Notes: generated by a model not told the origin, from the letters alone. Shown: positions 1 to 9,269, numbered from the stretch's first letter. The stretch is DNA of 38,291 nucleotides from an uncultured Methylococcaceae bacterium (GCA_903934875.1 CAIZPP010000118.1:1-38291), one strand, 5' to 3'. Program-made: numbers and translations.

Positions 1-40
1 TACGGACTCTCACCGTACTATGTGTACGCCATCACGGGCG

Positions 41-141
41 CACGGAGTGCGGCGACTCGTCGCCGCCTTTTGCGTCCAGCGGCGACGAGTCGCCGCACTC
101 CACAAGTTGCCATCCTCTAGCGATGACTGCGTAACATCAGT
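41..141. repeat. MITE-like palindromic element, left part outside window or degenerate
   Basis: A near-perfect palindrome (about 41-103) has arms made of GGAGTGCGGCGACTCGTCGC and its reverse complement. It is followed by a tail ending in ACTGCGTAACATCAGT (126-141). The same palindrome and the same tail recur in the opposite orientation at 24212-24352, and the palindrome alone recurs at 27583-27644. The TGCGTAACATCAGT end is the shared terminal repeat of several elements here. It has no coding capacity. It ends 36 bp before the leader-distal CRISPR repeat, so it marks the trailer boundary of the array. Confidence 0.6.
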
Positions 142-177
142 GAAGTAAAATAACTATTTTTATGATGTCCTTTGCTT

Positions 178-3100
178 TTTCTAAGCTGCCTGTGCGGCAG
201 TGAAGGCGTAGGATGGAGCGTAGGAGCGAGGTTATTCTTTCTAGGCTGCCTGTGCGGCAGTGAAGGGTTCAATTGGTAGGTTCTGTGTCCCGTTTTTTTT
301 CTAAGCTGCCTGTGCGGCAGTGAAGAGGCGGACCTTGCCTAGGCTGCGAAGTGCGCTTTTCTAAGCTGCCTGTGCGGCAGTGAAGATGGTTTGCAGTTCT
401 TGCTTATTCGCCAATCTTTTCTAAGCTGCCTGTGCGGCAGTGAAGCACACATTAGAAGGCTTGCAGGCTTTAATTCAGTTTCTAAGCTGCCTGTGCGGCA
501 GTGAAGATTTTGCTGTTCGACGGAATAGCGACACATATTTTCTAAGCTGCCTGTGCGGCAGTGAAGCGGCGGGCATCATTGATTTGGTCGATTCGTTATT
601 TCTAAGCTGCCTGTGCGGCAGTGAAGGAGCCGCTGGCGGCGCTTTTGGGGGCGTTTTATTTCTAAGCTGCCTGTGCGGCAGTGAAGCTAAGCGCTATCGT
701 TTGCATGAAATATCTCCCTTTCTAAGCTGCCTGTGCGGCAGTGAAGCAGCAGAGAGATGGAAATCGCTTTGTCACCAATTTCTAAGCTGCCTGTGCGGCA
801 GTGAAGCATGACGATGGCGGCTAAATCGTCCAGTACGATTTCTAAGCTGCCTGTGCGGCAGTGAAGCTTGACAAGCATCGGCAACCTAAAAACCGCCTTT
901 TCTAAGCTGCCTGTGCGGCAGTGAAGTCCTATACCTACCAGGGCATTGATATTGTTCATTTCTAAGCTGCCTGTGCGGCAGTGAAGTTGTAACCTGCTGC
1001 ATGGGTGGCTCCGTAGATTTTCTAAGCTGCCTGTGCGGCAGTGAAGACTTCTGTTGGTAATTAGACCTAGTTTCTTCCTTTCTAAGCTGCCTGTGCGGCA
1101 GTGAAGTGTACCGGGCCATTGAGCCGCATATCTGGGGTATTTCTAAGCTGCCTGTGCGGCAGTGAAGTTCGCAAACTAATATATTTTGACACACCAACAT
1201 TTCTAAGCTGCCTGTGCGGCAGTGAAGAACTGGGACCGCTTGCACGTTGTAAACTGGGCTTTTCTAAGCTGCCTGTGCGGCAGTGAAGGATCCATCCAAT
1301 TCAATTCGAGAATATGGTTATTTTCTAAGCTGCCTGTGCGGCAGTGAAGACAGCATCAACATCTTCATCGTCTTCCCATCGTTTCTAAGCTGCCTGTGTG
1401 GCAGTGAAGTTGAACCGCTGGCGGGCTATCAGTCAGGATAAATTTCTAAGCTGCCTGTGCGGCAGTGAAGGAATGGGTCTAGGGCTGTTGCCCCCGGCTT
1501 GCTTTTCTAAGCTGCCTGTGCGGCAGTGAAGAATGGGCGGATTACGTCCGCATCGCCGTTTAGTTTCTAAGCTGCCTGTGCGGCAGTGAAGGTAGAAATC
1601 AAACTGATTACTACCTAGGTTAATTTCTAAGCTGCCTGTGCGGCAGTGAAGCCAATGTAGGATTTATTTCCGCCTGATGTAATTTTCTAAGCTGCCTGTG
1701 CGGCAGTGAAGAGCTGAAGCGGCACGGCGGCTCGGCATCAACGTTTCTAAGCTGCCTGTGCGGCAGTGAAGACTGGCCTCCGTGGTCGGGATGGCGGCAA
1801 TCTTTTTCTAAGCTGCCTGTGCGGCAGTGAAGCTAGCGTTGTCGCGCATAGGCGATGAGGCGACTTTCTAAGCTGCCTGTGCGGCAGTGAAGCGCCGAAC
1901 TCGTCAGCAACAACAGATTGGTCAATTTCTAAGCTGCCTGTGCGGCAGTGAAGGTTGCCGCAGCCGTCAAATCAATGTCCGTCGCTTTCTAAGCTGCCTG
2001 TGCGGCAGTGAAGGTTAAAGGTTTAAGTTGCGTTGTCGGAGTAGCTTTCTAAGCTGCCTGTGCGGCAGTGAAGAAGGTGTCGCGCGGTTTTATGCCGACC
2101 CTCTCTTTCTAAGCTGCCTGTGCGGCAGTGAAGACTTTTTCATCGACATTGTCGCTCTGGTTAACTTTCTAAGCTGCCTGTGCGGCAGTGAAGTTTTCAG
2201 ACCATGTTTAAGGGTGCCTGTGCCCGTTTCTAAGCTGCCTGTGCGGCAGTGAAGCATTTGCGCGTCCATTTTGCAATCTGCGCCCATTTCTAAGCTGCCT
2301 GTGCGGCAGTGAAGCGGCACACTGATGATTGAGCCTAAACACCTCGATTTCTAAGCTGCCTGTGCGGCAGTGAAGCATTTTATGGCACTTGGGACAATTC
2401 ATCGACCTTTCTAAGCTGCCTGTGCGGCAGTGAAGCAAACGCCCAGTGCCTCATGGGTAGCGACTGATTTCTAAGCTGCCTGTGCGGCAGTGAAGCGCGT
2501 GGGATGCGGTGGCCACTAGACTTCTAATTTCTAAGCTGCCTGTGCGGCAGTGAAGGGTGTTTACATTTGAATGCCCGTTCGATGCACTTTCTAAGCTGCC
2601 TGTGCGGCAGTGAAGGAAGATCCGGCCCTATGTCTACCAAATCACCAATTTCTAAGCTGCCTGTGCGGCAGTGAAGCGAGTCGCTTAGATCGGCCGTATT
2701 TTCTTGGCTTTCTAAGCTGCCTGTGCGGCAGTGAAGGCGAAAGAGCGCGGTCTGCATACATTTGTACTTTTCTAAGCTGCCTGTGCGGCAGTGAAGGGCG
2801 GCGTAGCGGCGAATTGATGGACCAATATTTTCTAAGCTGCCTGTGCGGCAGTGAAGCATGCCGAGGCTATTTTCATCAACCCCACTGATTTCTAAGCTGC
2901 CTGTGCGGCAGTGAAGGTTCTCACTGGTCTTGCGGTCCGATTGGCTGATTTCTAAGCTGCCTGTGCGGCAGTGAAGTTGAGGTATCAAGCGTCGTTGATC
3001 CGTTCGGCGTTTCTAAGCTGCCTGTGCGGCAGTGAAGGAACTCGTCTTTCGCCGCTTGGCTGCGTTCACTTTCTAAGCTGCCTGTGCGGCAGTGAAGTAG

Positions 3101-4602
3101 GTATAATTGCTTCCGGCTTGCTTGTCACTTTCTAAGCTGCCTGTGCGGCAGTGAAGGTCAACCACAGGCATTTTGGCATGTTTTCGGCGTTTCTAAGCTG
3201 CCTGTGCGGCAGTGAAGAGATTCAGGACGTTGCTAGGCATAGGTTGTGCTTTTCTAAGCTGCCTGTGCGGCAGTGAAGGGGCATGAGCATTCCGTGGAAC
3301 TGACGAACATTTTCTAAGCTGCCTGTGCGGCAGTGAAGTTGCCCTAAATGCCTCAATCCGCGCAACCATTGTTTCTAAGCTGCCTGTGCGGCAGTGAAGC
3401 CTGCATTGGCGCGGTATTGCAATGCGATGGGTTTCTAAGCTGCCTGTGCGGCAGTGAAGCTGCGCGGCCGCGATGCCGGAGCGACACTGACTTTCTAAGC
3501 TGCCTGTGCGGCAGTGAAGGAAACTTGATTGCTATGCCAACTGTTGAAGCATTTCTAAGCTGCCTGTGCGGCAGTGAAGGACGACTCCCCCTCCGCCTCG
3601 ACTTCCCTCATTTTCTAAGCTGCCTGTGCGGCAGTGAAGGGCTACATCGCCGACGATATGCAGGCATTCCATTTCTAAGCTGCCTGTGCGGCAGTGAAGA
3701 ATCTCAGCCGGGATGCCCCAGGCCGCTTTTGTTTCTAAGCTGCCTGTGCGGCAGTGAAGGTTCACCCGGACACGCTGATTTATCCGGCTCTTTTCTAAGC
3801 TGCCTGTGCGGCAGTGAAGATCGTTTTGCCGTGGTGCGTCCAATGACGTTTTTTCTAAGCTGCCTGTGCGGCAGTGAAGATTACATTCGTCCTCCAAGGT
3901 GCGACCCGGATTTTTCTAAGCTGCCTGTGCGGCAGTGAAGAGCACCTTGGAGCACAAATGTGATGTTTGTATCTTTCTAAGCTGCCTGTGCGGCAGTGAA
4001 GTCGTTTCATCCGCCGCAATCACATTCTCATAATTTCTAAGCTGCCTGTGCGGCAGTGAAGTCGTAGCGCGGGTTGACATCATCCACCCAGCCTTTCTAA
4101 GCTGCCTGTGCGGCAGTGAAGTCGGCAATCTGCTCCTCTGTCAATTCATCTACGTTTCTAAGCTGCCTGTGCGGCAGTGAAGGGAAATGGTGGTGTCCGA
4201 TCGTGGTCCCGAGGTTTCTAAGCTGCATGTGCGGCAGTGAAGTACACATGAGGAACCATGACGGGCCACTACCCTTTCTAAGCTGCCTGTGCGGCAGTGA
4301 AGGCGCCTGCGGTGCATCCCCCTGCCGAGTAGGTTTTCTAAGCTGCCTGTGCGGCAGTGAAGGGCGGATTCTCCCGCTATGCCTACCCGACCGATTTCTA
4401 AGCTGCCTGTGCGGCAGTGAAGGATGAGGGTCTGCCCGTCGCCGCCCATCGCCCTTTCTAAGCTGCCTGTGCGGCAGTGAAGACGTTCAGGCATGGCGGT
4501 CTCCAATTGGGTTTTTTCTAAGCTGCCTGTGCGGCAGTGAAGATTTCACTAGACAGCCCCGCGCCTAGGCGTAGTTTCTAAGCTGCCTGTGCGGCAGTGA
4601 AG
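178..4602 (-). CRISPR. Type I-F CRISPR array, 74 repeats / 73 spacers
   Basis: I count 74 copies of a 28-nt repeat. In crRNA sense (minus strand) it reads CTTCA, stem CTGCC, loop GCACA, stem GGCAG, then 5' handle CTTAGAAA, which is the typical I-F repeat architecture cleaved by Cas6f at the 3' base of the hairpin. Phase shifts show 54 spacers of 32 nt, 18 of 33 nt and one of 31 nt (3098-3128). Repeats look identical except for three that I saw: 238-265 (one change in the handle, near the distal end), about 1383-1410 (loop change) and about 4215-4242 (one stem pair lost). The leader lies at the right end beside cas6f, so the newest spacers should be near 4600 and the oldest near 178. All open frames inside the array are translations of the repeat and are not genes. 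Confidence 0.99.
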
Positions 4603-4733
4603 TAGAGCAATCTACCGACAATAGTCTAATTGTTAAAGAAATTTTGTGCAAATCCGCACTTAGGCCAAAAATTTACAGCCTATTCTAACCAATTGATCCG
4701 TATTGGTTTATTTGGATGCCAAAAAATAAGGGT
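4603..4733 (-). promoter_or_regulatory. CRISPR leader with promoter and possible IHF site
   Basis: This 131-bp AT-rich stretch separates the last repeat from the cas6f stop codon. On the minus strand it carries a -35-like TTGCAC (plus-strand 4646-4651), 17 bp, then a -10-like TAGACT (4623-4628), placing transcription start just before the first repeat. Further upstream, about 85-95 bp from the first repeat, the minus strand reads ATCAATTGGTTA (around 4686-4697), matching the IHF core ATCAANNNNTTR. IHF bending of the leader is known to be needed for spacer integration in type I-F and I-E systems. The function is inferred from position and motifs. Confidence 0.7.
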
Positions 4734-5291
4734 TCAAAACCAAGGCACAGTGGCCGTGGGGCTGAGGCCGTAGGCACTGAACGTACCTTCCACTGGGTGC
4801 TCTTGCACGGGCAAATGCTCAATAAACAAGCGGAATTGCTGACCGGTGCTTTGGCTTTTCAAGACCAAATAAGGCAGGCGCAAGGTTTCCGCCGCACTGT
4901 CGGGTATCGCTTGCCTCGCTTCATCGATATCGACTCCCTTTCTCGCCACCATGCGGCGGCGCAGCCGCTCGGGGTTGCTCTTCGCTTGAACGCGGTGGAC
5001 GATGCGGTGCCCAGTGTGGGACGGCACCGCGCCAACCGTGCCGAGTTCGACATGGTCGCGCATCCCCGCCAGCCAAGCCGAGGCCATAAGCTTTTCGAGG
5101 TCGGCTGTTTGCCCGTGCAGGCGCAAACGCCCACCCAAAGCCGTGCCCGTGACATCGGGAAAACTCACGCCTATGCCCTGCCCGCCCAGCCCGGCCAGTC
5201 CGCGATGCAGCTTGCCGAACAGGGCGTTCATCAACATGGCGGGGGGGAACTCCGGGTCTGGCAACAGGGTAATATCCAGATAGGCGTCCAT
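4734..5291 (-). CDS. cas6f: CRISPR-associated endoribonuclease Cas6f (Csy4)
   Basis: This 185-residue protein is the crRNA-processing nuclease of type I-F, cutting the precursor at the 3' base of each repeat hairpin and staying bound to the 3' hairpin as part of the Csy complex. The start MDAYLDITLLP was chosen because it falls 4 nt after the csy3 stop and puts the catalytic histidine at residue 29 (FGKLH29), the position known in Pseudomonas Csy4. An arginine-rich segment near residues 106-118 (NPERLRRRMVARKG) matches the helix that docks in the major groove of the repeat stem. The C-terminal half carries the family's LPYLVLKSQSTGQQFRLFIEH segment in shortened form here. It is the last gene of the csy operon and sits directly beside the leader, the usual I-F arrangement. 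Confidence 0.97.
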   Translation of the reverse strand: MDAYLDITLLPDPEFPPAMLMNALFGKLHRGLAGLGGQGIGVSFPDVTGTALGGRLRLHGQTADLEKLMASAWLAGMRDHVELGTVGAVPSHTGHRIVHRVQAKSNPERLRRRMVARKGVDIDEARQAIPDSAAETLRLPYLVLKSQSTGQQFRLFIEHLPVQEHPVEGTFSAYGLSPTATVPWF

Positions 5292-5295
5292 GGCT

Positions 5296-6351
5296 TTAGT
5301 CCTTGTCACTTGCGCCGAACACACCGCCGCGCACCAGCGTGGCGATTACATAGTGCTGGTCGCCGACCTTGGCAGGGGGTTTGTCATGCAACACCCAGTT
5401 GTCGAGTAGGTTGTAAAAATCGGCTTTGTGCTTGGGCTGGCGGTAGGCTTTGCCTTGCGAGGTGACGGAGCCGTAAGGTTCGACGGCGATTGGTCCGAGA
5501 TTCGCGCCTTCGTCGTCGGGATACCAAGTGTCGATGGTGCGCAGGGCGTTGCCGATTTTTTGGCTGTGGATGGCGGCCACGTTGGCAACGGTGTAGAGAG
5601 TTTTGCTCTTTTGGCCTTTCTTGTCGCCCTTGTCGAGGATGAGTTCCTGCGAGGGGTAGGCTTCCTGGCCGTCGCCGAGGCGGGCGTAGGCAATCACATC
5701 AAGCAGGACGTAGTCGCTGCCGGACAGCCCCTGTTCAATCACCTTCGCCAAGGCTTGCAGTTTGGCTTCCGCCGGTTGCGGCACGTCGAAGTTGCGCAGC
5801 GAAAAGCTGAGTGCGTCGAAACCCCAGGCCGGACCGGGTTGGCCCTGTGCCAGTGGGCTGACCAGCACTTCGACTTGTTCCGCGCCGACGCGGTTGCGCC
5901 ACAGGAAGCGGCCGCTGGCGAGGTTGACGGCGTAGCGGCTGGCGAGTTCGGCAAAGCCGATTTGCTCGACGTATTGTTTTACCGTGGTTTGCAGCTTTTG
6001 CTGGTAGTCGGCGTTGTTGCAGGCCGACGGCGCACCCGCACCGCCTAGGACGCGCAGCGTGAAGCGGACGCGCAGGGTGTCGGCATCGCTGGGCAGGGTG
6101 GCGACATCGACGGTTTGCAGGTTGGGCTGTTGAATGTCTGCATCCAGCTTGGCGGTGTTGTTTTGGTCTCTATCTTTCAACCGGTTGGAGATGGTGCCGC
6201 GCACGGATTTTTCACGCACGGTCACGGCGGGCCATTGGCTGCCGTGGTCGCGGTCGTCCCAGCTTCCGGCGCTGAACAGCGCGTCGGAGGGGTCGAGCTT
6301 GCGTTCAAAGGCGAGCACGGAGGCGGTTTTCAGTGGTTCGGTTTTAGCCAT
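5296..6351 (-). CDS. csy3: Csy3 (Cas7f), backbone subunit of the Csy complex
   Basis: This 351-residue protein forms the six-subunit backbone that wraps the crRNA spacer in type I-F surveillance complexes. The first residues ([20 protein letters not shown]) and later segments [23 protein letters not shown] and the C-terminal [15 protein letters not shown] are typical of Csy3. The chosen ATG at 6351 has an AAGGA ribosome-binding site about 8 nt upstream; an earlier in-frame ATG at 6408 would add residues with no family resemblance. It is followed after 4 nt by cas6f. Unusually, 239 bp of hairpin-rich sequence separate it from csy2, so it may have its own promoter; a weak TTGAGG-17-TTTAAA pair can be seen upstream on the minus strand. 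Confidence 0.96.
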   Translation of the reverse strand: MAKTEPLKTASVLAFERKLDPSDALFSAGSWDDRDHGSQWPAVTVREKSVRGTISNRLKDRDQNNTAKLDADIQQPNLQTVDVATLPSDADTLRVRFTLRVLGGAGAPSACNNADYQQKLQTTVKQYVEQIGFAELASRYAVNLASGRFLWRNRVGAEQVEVLVSPLAQGQPGPAWGFDALSFSLRNFDVPQPAEAKLQALAKVIEQGLSGSDYVLLDVIAYARLGDGQEAYPSQELILDKGDKKGQKSKTLYTVANVAAIHSQKIGNALRTIDTWYPDDEGANLGPIAVEPYGSVTSQGKAYRQPKHKADFYNLLDNWVLHDKPPAKVGDQHYVIATLVRGGVFGASDKD

Positions 6352-6590
6352 AGCGGTTTTCCTTAGGGTGTGTGTATTGTTTAAATTTAAATGGTCATCA
6401 TCCCTCAATGCTGTTGAATCAAGTCGTCATTCCTTAATGGACCGCCGGAACCTAGGCTACAGGGGTATCCTAGGCGCGTGCCATCCATGTAATCTGGATT
6501 CCGGCAATCCCTGCCGGAATGACGGGGGAAATCTTAATTAAACAGCATTGCCCTCATCCCCGGCCCTTCTCCCGGCGGGAGAAGGGAGGC
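6352..6590. repeat. Intergenic hairpin cluster between csy2 and csy3
   Basis: There is no gene here. Two clear inverted repeats are visible: ATTCCGGCA/TGCCGGAAT with a 5-nt loop (6498-6520), a common REP-type intergenic unit, and CCCTTCTCCC/GGGAGAAGGG with a 3-nt loop (6564-6586), starting 5 bp from the csy2 stop codon. A pair of CCTAGG boxes brackets about 6451-6475. The hairpins could stabilise the csy1-csy2 mRNA 3' end or attenuate transcription into csy3. Neither has a T-run on the minus strand that would make it a classic intrinsic terminator. Confidence 0.6.
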
Positions 6591-7619
6591 TCAAAGCGTC
6601 TCGGCATAGGCGTTGACGCAGCGGTATATGCCGGTGGCGGTGTCGGCCTCGGTGCGCCAGAGCAGGGCTTGCAGGCTGTCAATGCGGTGCGGGCTGACCC
6701 ATTCGCCTAGCGAGTACAGGCTTTCGACGAAGCGGAACGGGGTGGCATTGTCGCGGGCATTGGCAACTTGGCCCGGTTCGTAGAGGTCGGAAATGCCGGC
6801 ATAGCCGATAGGCAGGGGGACCAGCCAACCGGGGCGTTTGCGGATGGTCCAGCCGGATTTGTCGGTTGTCGATTCTGCAACGGAGTCACCCACGTCATCG
6901 TACATGTCTTCTTTTTGTTCGGCATCCGGCACTTCGGGGGTCTGTGGCGGCGGCTCGTGGTGCAGGCTGCACAGGTCGAGCAGGGCATCCAACGCGTGGG
7001 CTTCGCCGTTTTCCTTGCGCAGTTCCAGCAGCCGAGCGGCGAGGAAGTCTTCCCGTTGCACCAAGGCGAAACCGGGCAGTAATTGGCGGCGCAACTTGCG
7101 GAATTGAGCGCGCCTGTCTTCGGCGGCTGAGGCGACCGTCAGGCATTGGGCTTCAAAACGCTTGCCTTGGCGTCTAGGCAGGATGCTACCACCGGCCAGC
7201 CTCATGCCTTGAACTGCATGGTGCGCGGCCGCGGCAAAATCGCGGCAGTCGTCTTCGTTGAGGTAGTCGCGGATACCGATTAATAAACTAATTTCCATGT
7301 GGGCGCGACCCTCTTCGACCAGCGCCGAGGGTTTGTCCTCAAACTTTTTCCACCCGGCGTAAACCGGGTTGCGGGTCAGGCAAAAGACTTTATGGGCGCG
7401 TTTGTTGGGGTGGGAAACCTGCGGATCGAACTGGTGGCAGACGATGCCCACACCGGTAAAACGCTGCCCCCATGATTCTGCCAAACGACGTTCCAGCGCA
7501 TGGGCAAAGCCGGTGAAGGCCGTCGGCGAGGGAAAACCCCAACTCAGCGGGCCGGTGATGGTGTTGGCGTTTTGCACTTGCAACCTGGGCAAAAATAAAA
7601 CGGCGTTTAACTCAGTCAT
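6591..7619 (-). CDS. csy2: Csy2 (Cas5f), 5'-handle binding subunit
   Basis: This 342-residue protein is the Cas5-family subunit of the type I-F Csy complex. Together with Csy1 it binds the 8-nt crRNA 5' handle. The start MTELNAVLFLPRLQVQNANT was chosen because it resembles other Csy2 N-termini (NALLxLPRLQVQNANAIS) and overlaps the csy1 stop; a longer upstream frame would be unrelated sequence read inside csy1. Family segments include GPLSWGFPSPTAFTGFAHAL near residues 24-43 and the C-terminal stretch ending near ALLWRTEADTATGIYRC. It overlaps csy1 by 8 nt, which suggests translational coupling. Confidence 0.95.
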   Translation of the reverse strand: MTELNAVLFLPRLQVQNANTITGPLSWGFPSPTAFTGFAHALERRLAESWGQRFTGVGIVCHQFDPQVSHPNKRAHKVFCLTRNPVYAGWKKFEDKPSALVEEGRAHMEISLLIGIRDYLNEDDCRDFAAAAHHAVQGMRLAGGSILPRRQGKRFEAQCLTVASAAEDRRAQFRKLRRQLLPGFALVQREDFLAARLLELRKENGEAHALDALLDLCSLHHEPPPQTPEVPDAEQKEDMYDDVGDSVAESTTDKSGWTIRKRPGWLVPLPIGYAGISDLYEPGQVANARDNATPFRFVESLYSLGEWVSPHRIDSLQALLWRTEADTATGIYRCVNAYAETL

Positions 7620-8928
7620 GGCCGATCTCCAAGCGGAACATGCCCAGTTCCCGTTCGATGGCCTTGGCCCAGTGGGCGGCAGCAGATTGGTCAAAGTGCA
7701 TCTTTTTCGTGTCAAGGCGGCTGTTGAGCCAGATGCCAAAGCTCCGGGCCACCTCGTCCTGCCAGTCGCCACGACGATACTGCGCGGCAAATTCAGGGTC
7801 GGCTTCGGCACGGCCAGGGTCCAGCCAGCATTGCTCGGCGGGGTTGAGTTGGCAATCCGGGTCTTTAGTCCAGCCGGGGGCCAATTCGTGCAGCGTCGCC
7901 GCGTAGTTCAATAGTTCGTCACACAACTGGCCCAGCCATTCGTCGCGTTCGTCGCGGATGTCTATCGTGCTGTTGCGTTTTTGCACGGCCAATAAAAATT
8001 TTTTCAGCTTATCGGTCAGGCTGCGAACATTGGAGCGGGAACCAAAAATACCGCCGAATTTGCCGCTGAACACGCTTTTCACACACAGTGGCGCACGGAT
8101 GGCTGCGGATTGCCAGCTTGGCGGCAGCGAGGCGAGCAGGTAGTTTTCGCCGTAGCGTTCGCTGTTAAGCTGGCTGATGTTTTGCGGTTTTGTGCCGCCA
8201 AACTTTTGCAGTGCGAAATTGGGGTAGTCGCGGTAGCCTTCGCGGTGTGGCTTGCCTTCCCGTCGGGCATCCCGTGCCGCTTTAGCGGAATCGGAGAAGC
8301 GACTTTCGCGGATGCTGTGCCAGACGGCACCGGCTAGGCTGGAAGGGAACAGCGGCGCCAACAAGTGGTAGCCTCCGCTTTCCAACGGCCAGTAAACTTG
8401 CTTGGCGAGGGTGTGGGAGGCTGGCTGGCCTTTGGGTTCGACTAAAGTTGCAAAAGCATCCATCCATGCCATTGAGGTTTCGGCATCGTCGGAAAATGCC
8501 GCCGCCAGTGCGGGGTCTTTGGCAATGGCACGTTGCAGCAGCGTTTGGCCTTCCACTTCAAGGCGTAAGAATTTATAGACATCAAGCGCGGCGGCATTGC
8601 CTACGACATCCGGTTTTTTCCCATCGCCCAGTGTGTGTGTGCCAATGGCGCACTCGCCTGCTTGTGGGTTGCCCGCAGAGTACAAGTTGGAACCTCGCGC
8701 ATCAGGGTGTGTGTATTTCAAGGCATGGCTGACTTGCTGTATTTGACCGACTCGCCGCGCCGCATCGGCGATCCATGTTTGGGGATGATAGGCATCTAGG
8801 TGCTTTTGGCGTTTCTCGTCTTCGCCCTCCTTAAGTTCGTCTAGCTTGGTTTGCAGGCGTTCTTGCAGGAAAGCTTGGATGGTGCTTTGAATCGGCCCGT
8901 GTAGGGCGGGTGGCAGGGTTTGACTCAC
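7612..8928 (-). CDS. csy1: Csy1 (Cas8f), large subunit / PAM recognition
   Basis: This 438-residue protein is the large subunit of the I-F surveillance complex. It contacts the CC PAM on target DNA and caps the crRNA 5' end with Csy2. It begins with GTG at 8928, supported by an AAAGGAG ribosome-binding site 9 nt upstream; the protein starts MSQTLPPALHGPIQSTIQAF. Recognisable Csy1 segments are SHALKYTHPDARGSNLY, ASHTLAKQVYWPL and FGGTKPQNISQLNSERYGE. It is the first gene of the csy operon. Its upstream region (8929-9269) is unusually long and holds a possible structured RNA and the protospacer of the mini-CRISPR guide, so expression is probably autoregulated. Confidence 0.95.
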   Translation of the reverse strand: MSQTLPPALHGPIQSTIQAFLQERLQTKLDELKEGEDEKRQKHLDAYHPQTWIADAARRVGQIQQVSHALKYTHPDARGSNLYSAGNPQAGECAIGTHTLGDGKKPDVVGNAAALDVYKFLRLEVEGQTLLQRAIAKDPALAAAFSDDAETSMAWMDAFATLVEPKGQPASHTLAKQVYWPLESGGYHLLAPLFPSSLAGAVWHSIRESRFSDSAKAARDARREGKPHREGYRDYPNFALQKFGGTKPQNISQLNSERYGENYLLASLPPSWQSAAIRAPLCVKSVFSGKFGGIFGSRSNVRSLTDKLKKFLLAVQKRNSTIDIRDERDEWLGQLCDELLNYAATLHELAPGWTKDPDCQLNPAEQCWLDPGRAEADPEFAAQYRRGDWQDEVARSFGIWLNSRLDTKKMHFDQSAAAHWAKAIERELGMFRLEIGHD

Positions 8929-8983
8929 GGACAGAGGCTCCTTTCATGATGAGTGTGTCGGGCTGGGGAATATGCGCTATAAT

Positions 8984-9165
8984 GACAACCCGAAGCAATA
9001 AGCCTCGGGGCGGCTTGCATTACACTCTTCTGGCGTGATGCTTGCCGAACACCGTTGCACCCTCCTTATCGCCATAACCGGGCGATTGGGTCTCGCTAGG
9101 CACGAGAGTTTGTTGGTTTTGAGGGCCAAGGTTGTTGGTAGCAGCCTTGGCCTTCGACTTTTGTG
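8984..9165 (+). ncRNA. Candidate structured small RNA, unknown family
   Basis: A perfect -10 box TATAAT lies at 8978-8983 on the plus strand, with no good -35. Downstream come consecutive hairpins: AAGCC/GGCTT (about 8996-9018), GCATTACAC/GCGTGATGC (about 9016-9041), ATCGCC/GGCGAT (about 9068-9085), TCTCG/CGAGA (about 9090-9107) and GGCCAAGG/CCTTGGCC (9124-9152), the last followed by TTCGACTTTT, a weak terminator. CGAAG (8991-8995) can pair with CTTCG (9152-9156) to close the whole fold. I could not match it to 6S, 4.5S, tmRNA or RNase P RNA. The complementary strand can fold similarly, so it might instead be a structured 5' leader of csy1 mRNA. Confidence 0.35.
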
Positions 9166-9191
9166 CATCATACAAGCAGGCAAAAAATTTA

Positions 9192-9231
9192 TCAATACCT
9201 AGCTACGCTAAATTTCACTAATGAAAAAATA
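9192..9231 (-). promoter_or_regulatory. Candidate csy promoter overlapping the CreR-like protospacer
   Basis: On the plus strand, CC (9198-9199) is followed by a 32-nt protospacer (9200-9231) that partly matches the mini-array spacer at 9298-9329. Matches are at positions 1-5, 7-11, 13, 14, 16, 17, 19-22, 26 and 31. Read on the minus strand, TTAGTG (plus 9216-9221), 18 bp, and TATTGA (9192-9197) form a weak -35/-10 pair that would send transcripts into csy1, leaving a leader of about 255 nt. Csy complex bound here would cover the promoter. The PAM and match are seen; the promoter assignment and repression are inferred. Confidence 0.65.
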
Positions 9232-9269
9232 ATTCCAGCCCATATAGTCTCTATTTAATGCGATAATGT

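Noticed and set aside
178-4602. Open frames across the array with repeated LSCLCGSE or LHCRTGSLE peptides
   Set aside because: They are translations of the 28-nt CRISPR repeat on either strand. The 32-nt spacers give no conserved coding and there are no ribosome-binding sites.
178-4602. Self-targeting spacers against genes of this window
   Set aside because: No obvious match was noticed, but 73 spacers could not be compared exhaustively by eye, so this is untested rather than excluded.
4716-5465. Plus-strand open frame of about 249 codons beside the leader
   Set aside because: Antisense to cas6f, whose catalytic H29 and operon position are convincing.
8984-9165. 6S, 4.5S or tmRNA gene
   Set aside because: The size is near that of 6S RNA, but the layout is consecutive hairpins rather than one long rod, and no signature segments of these RNAs were recognised.
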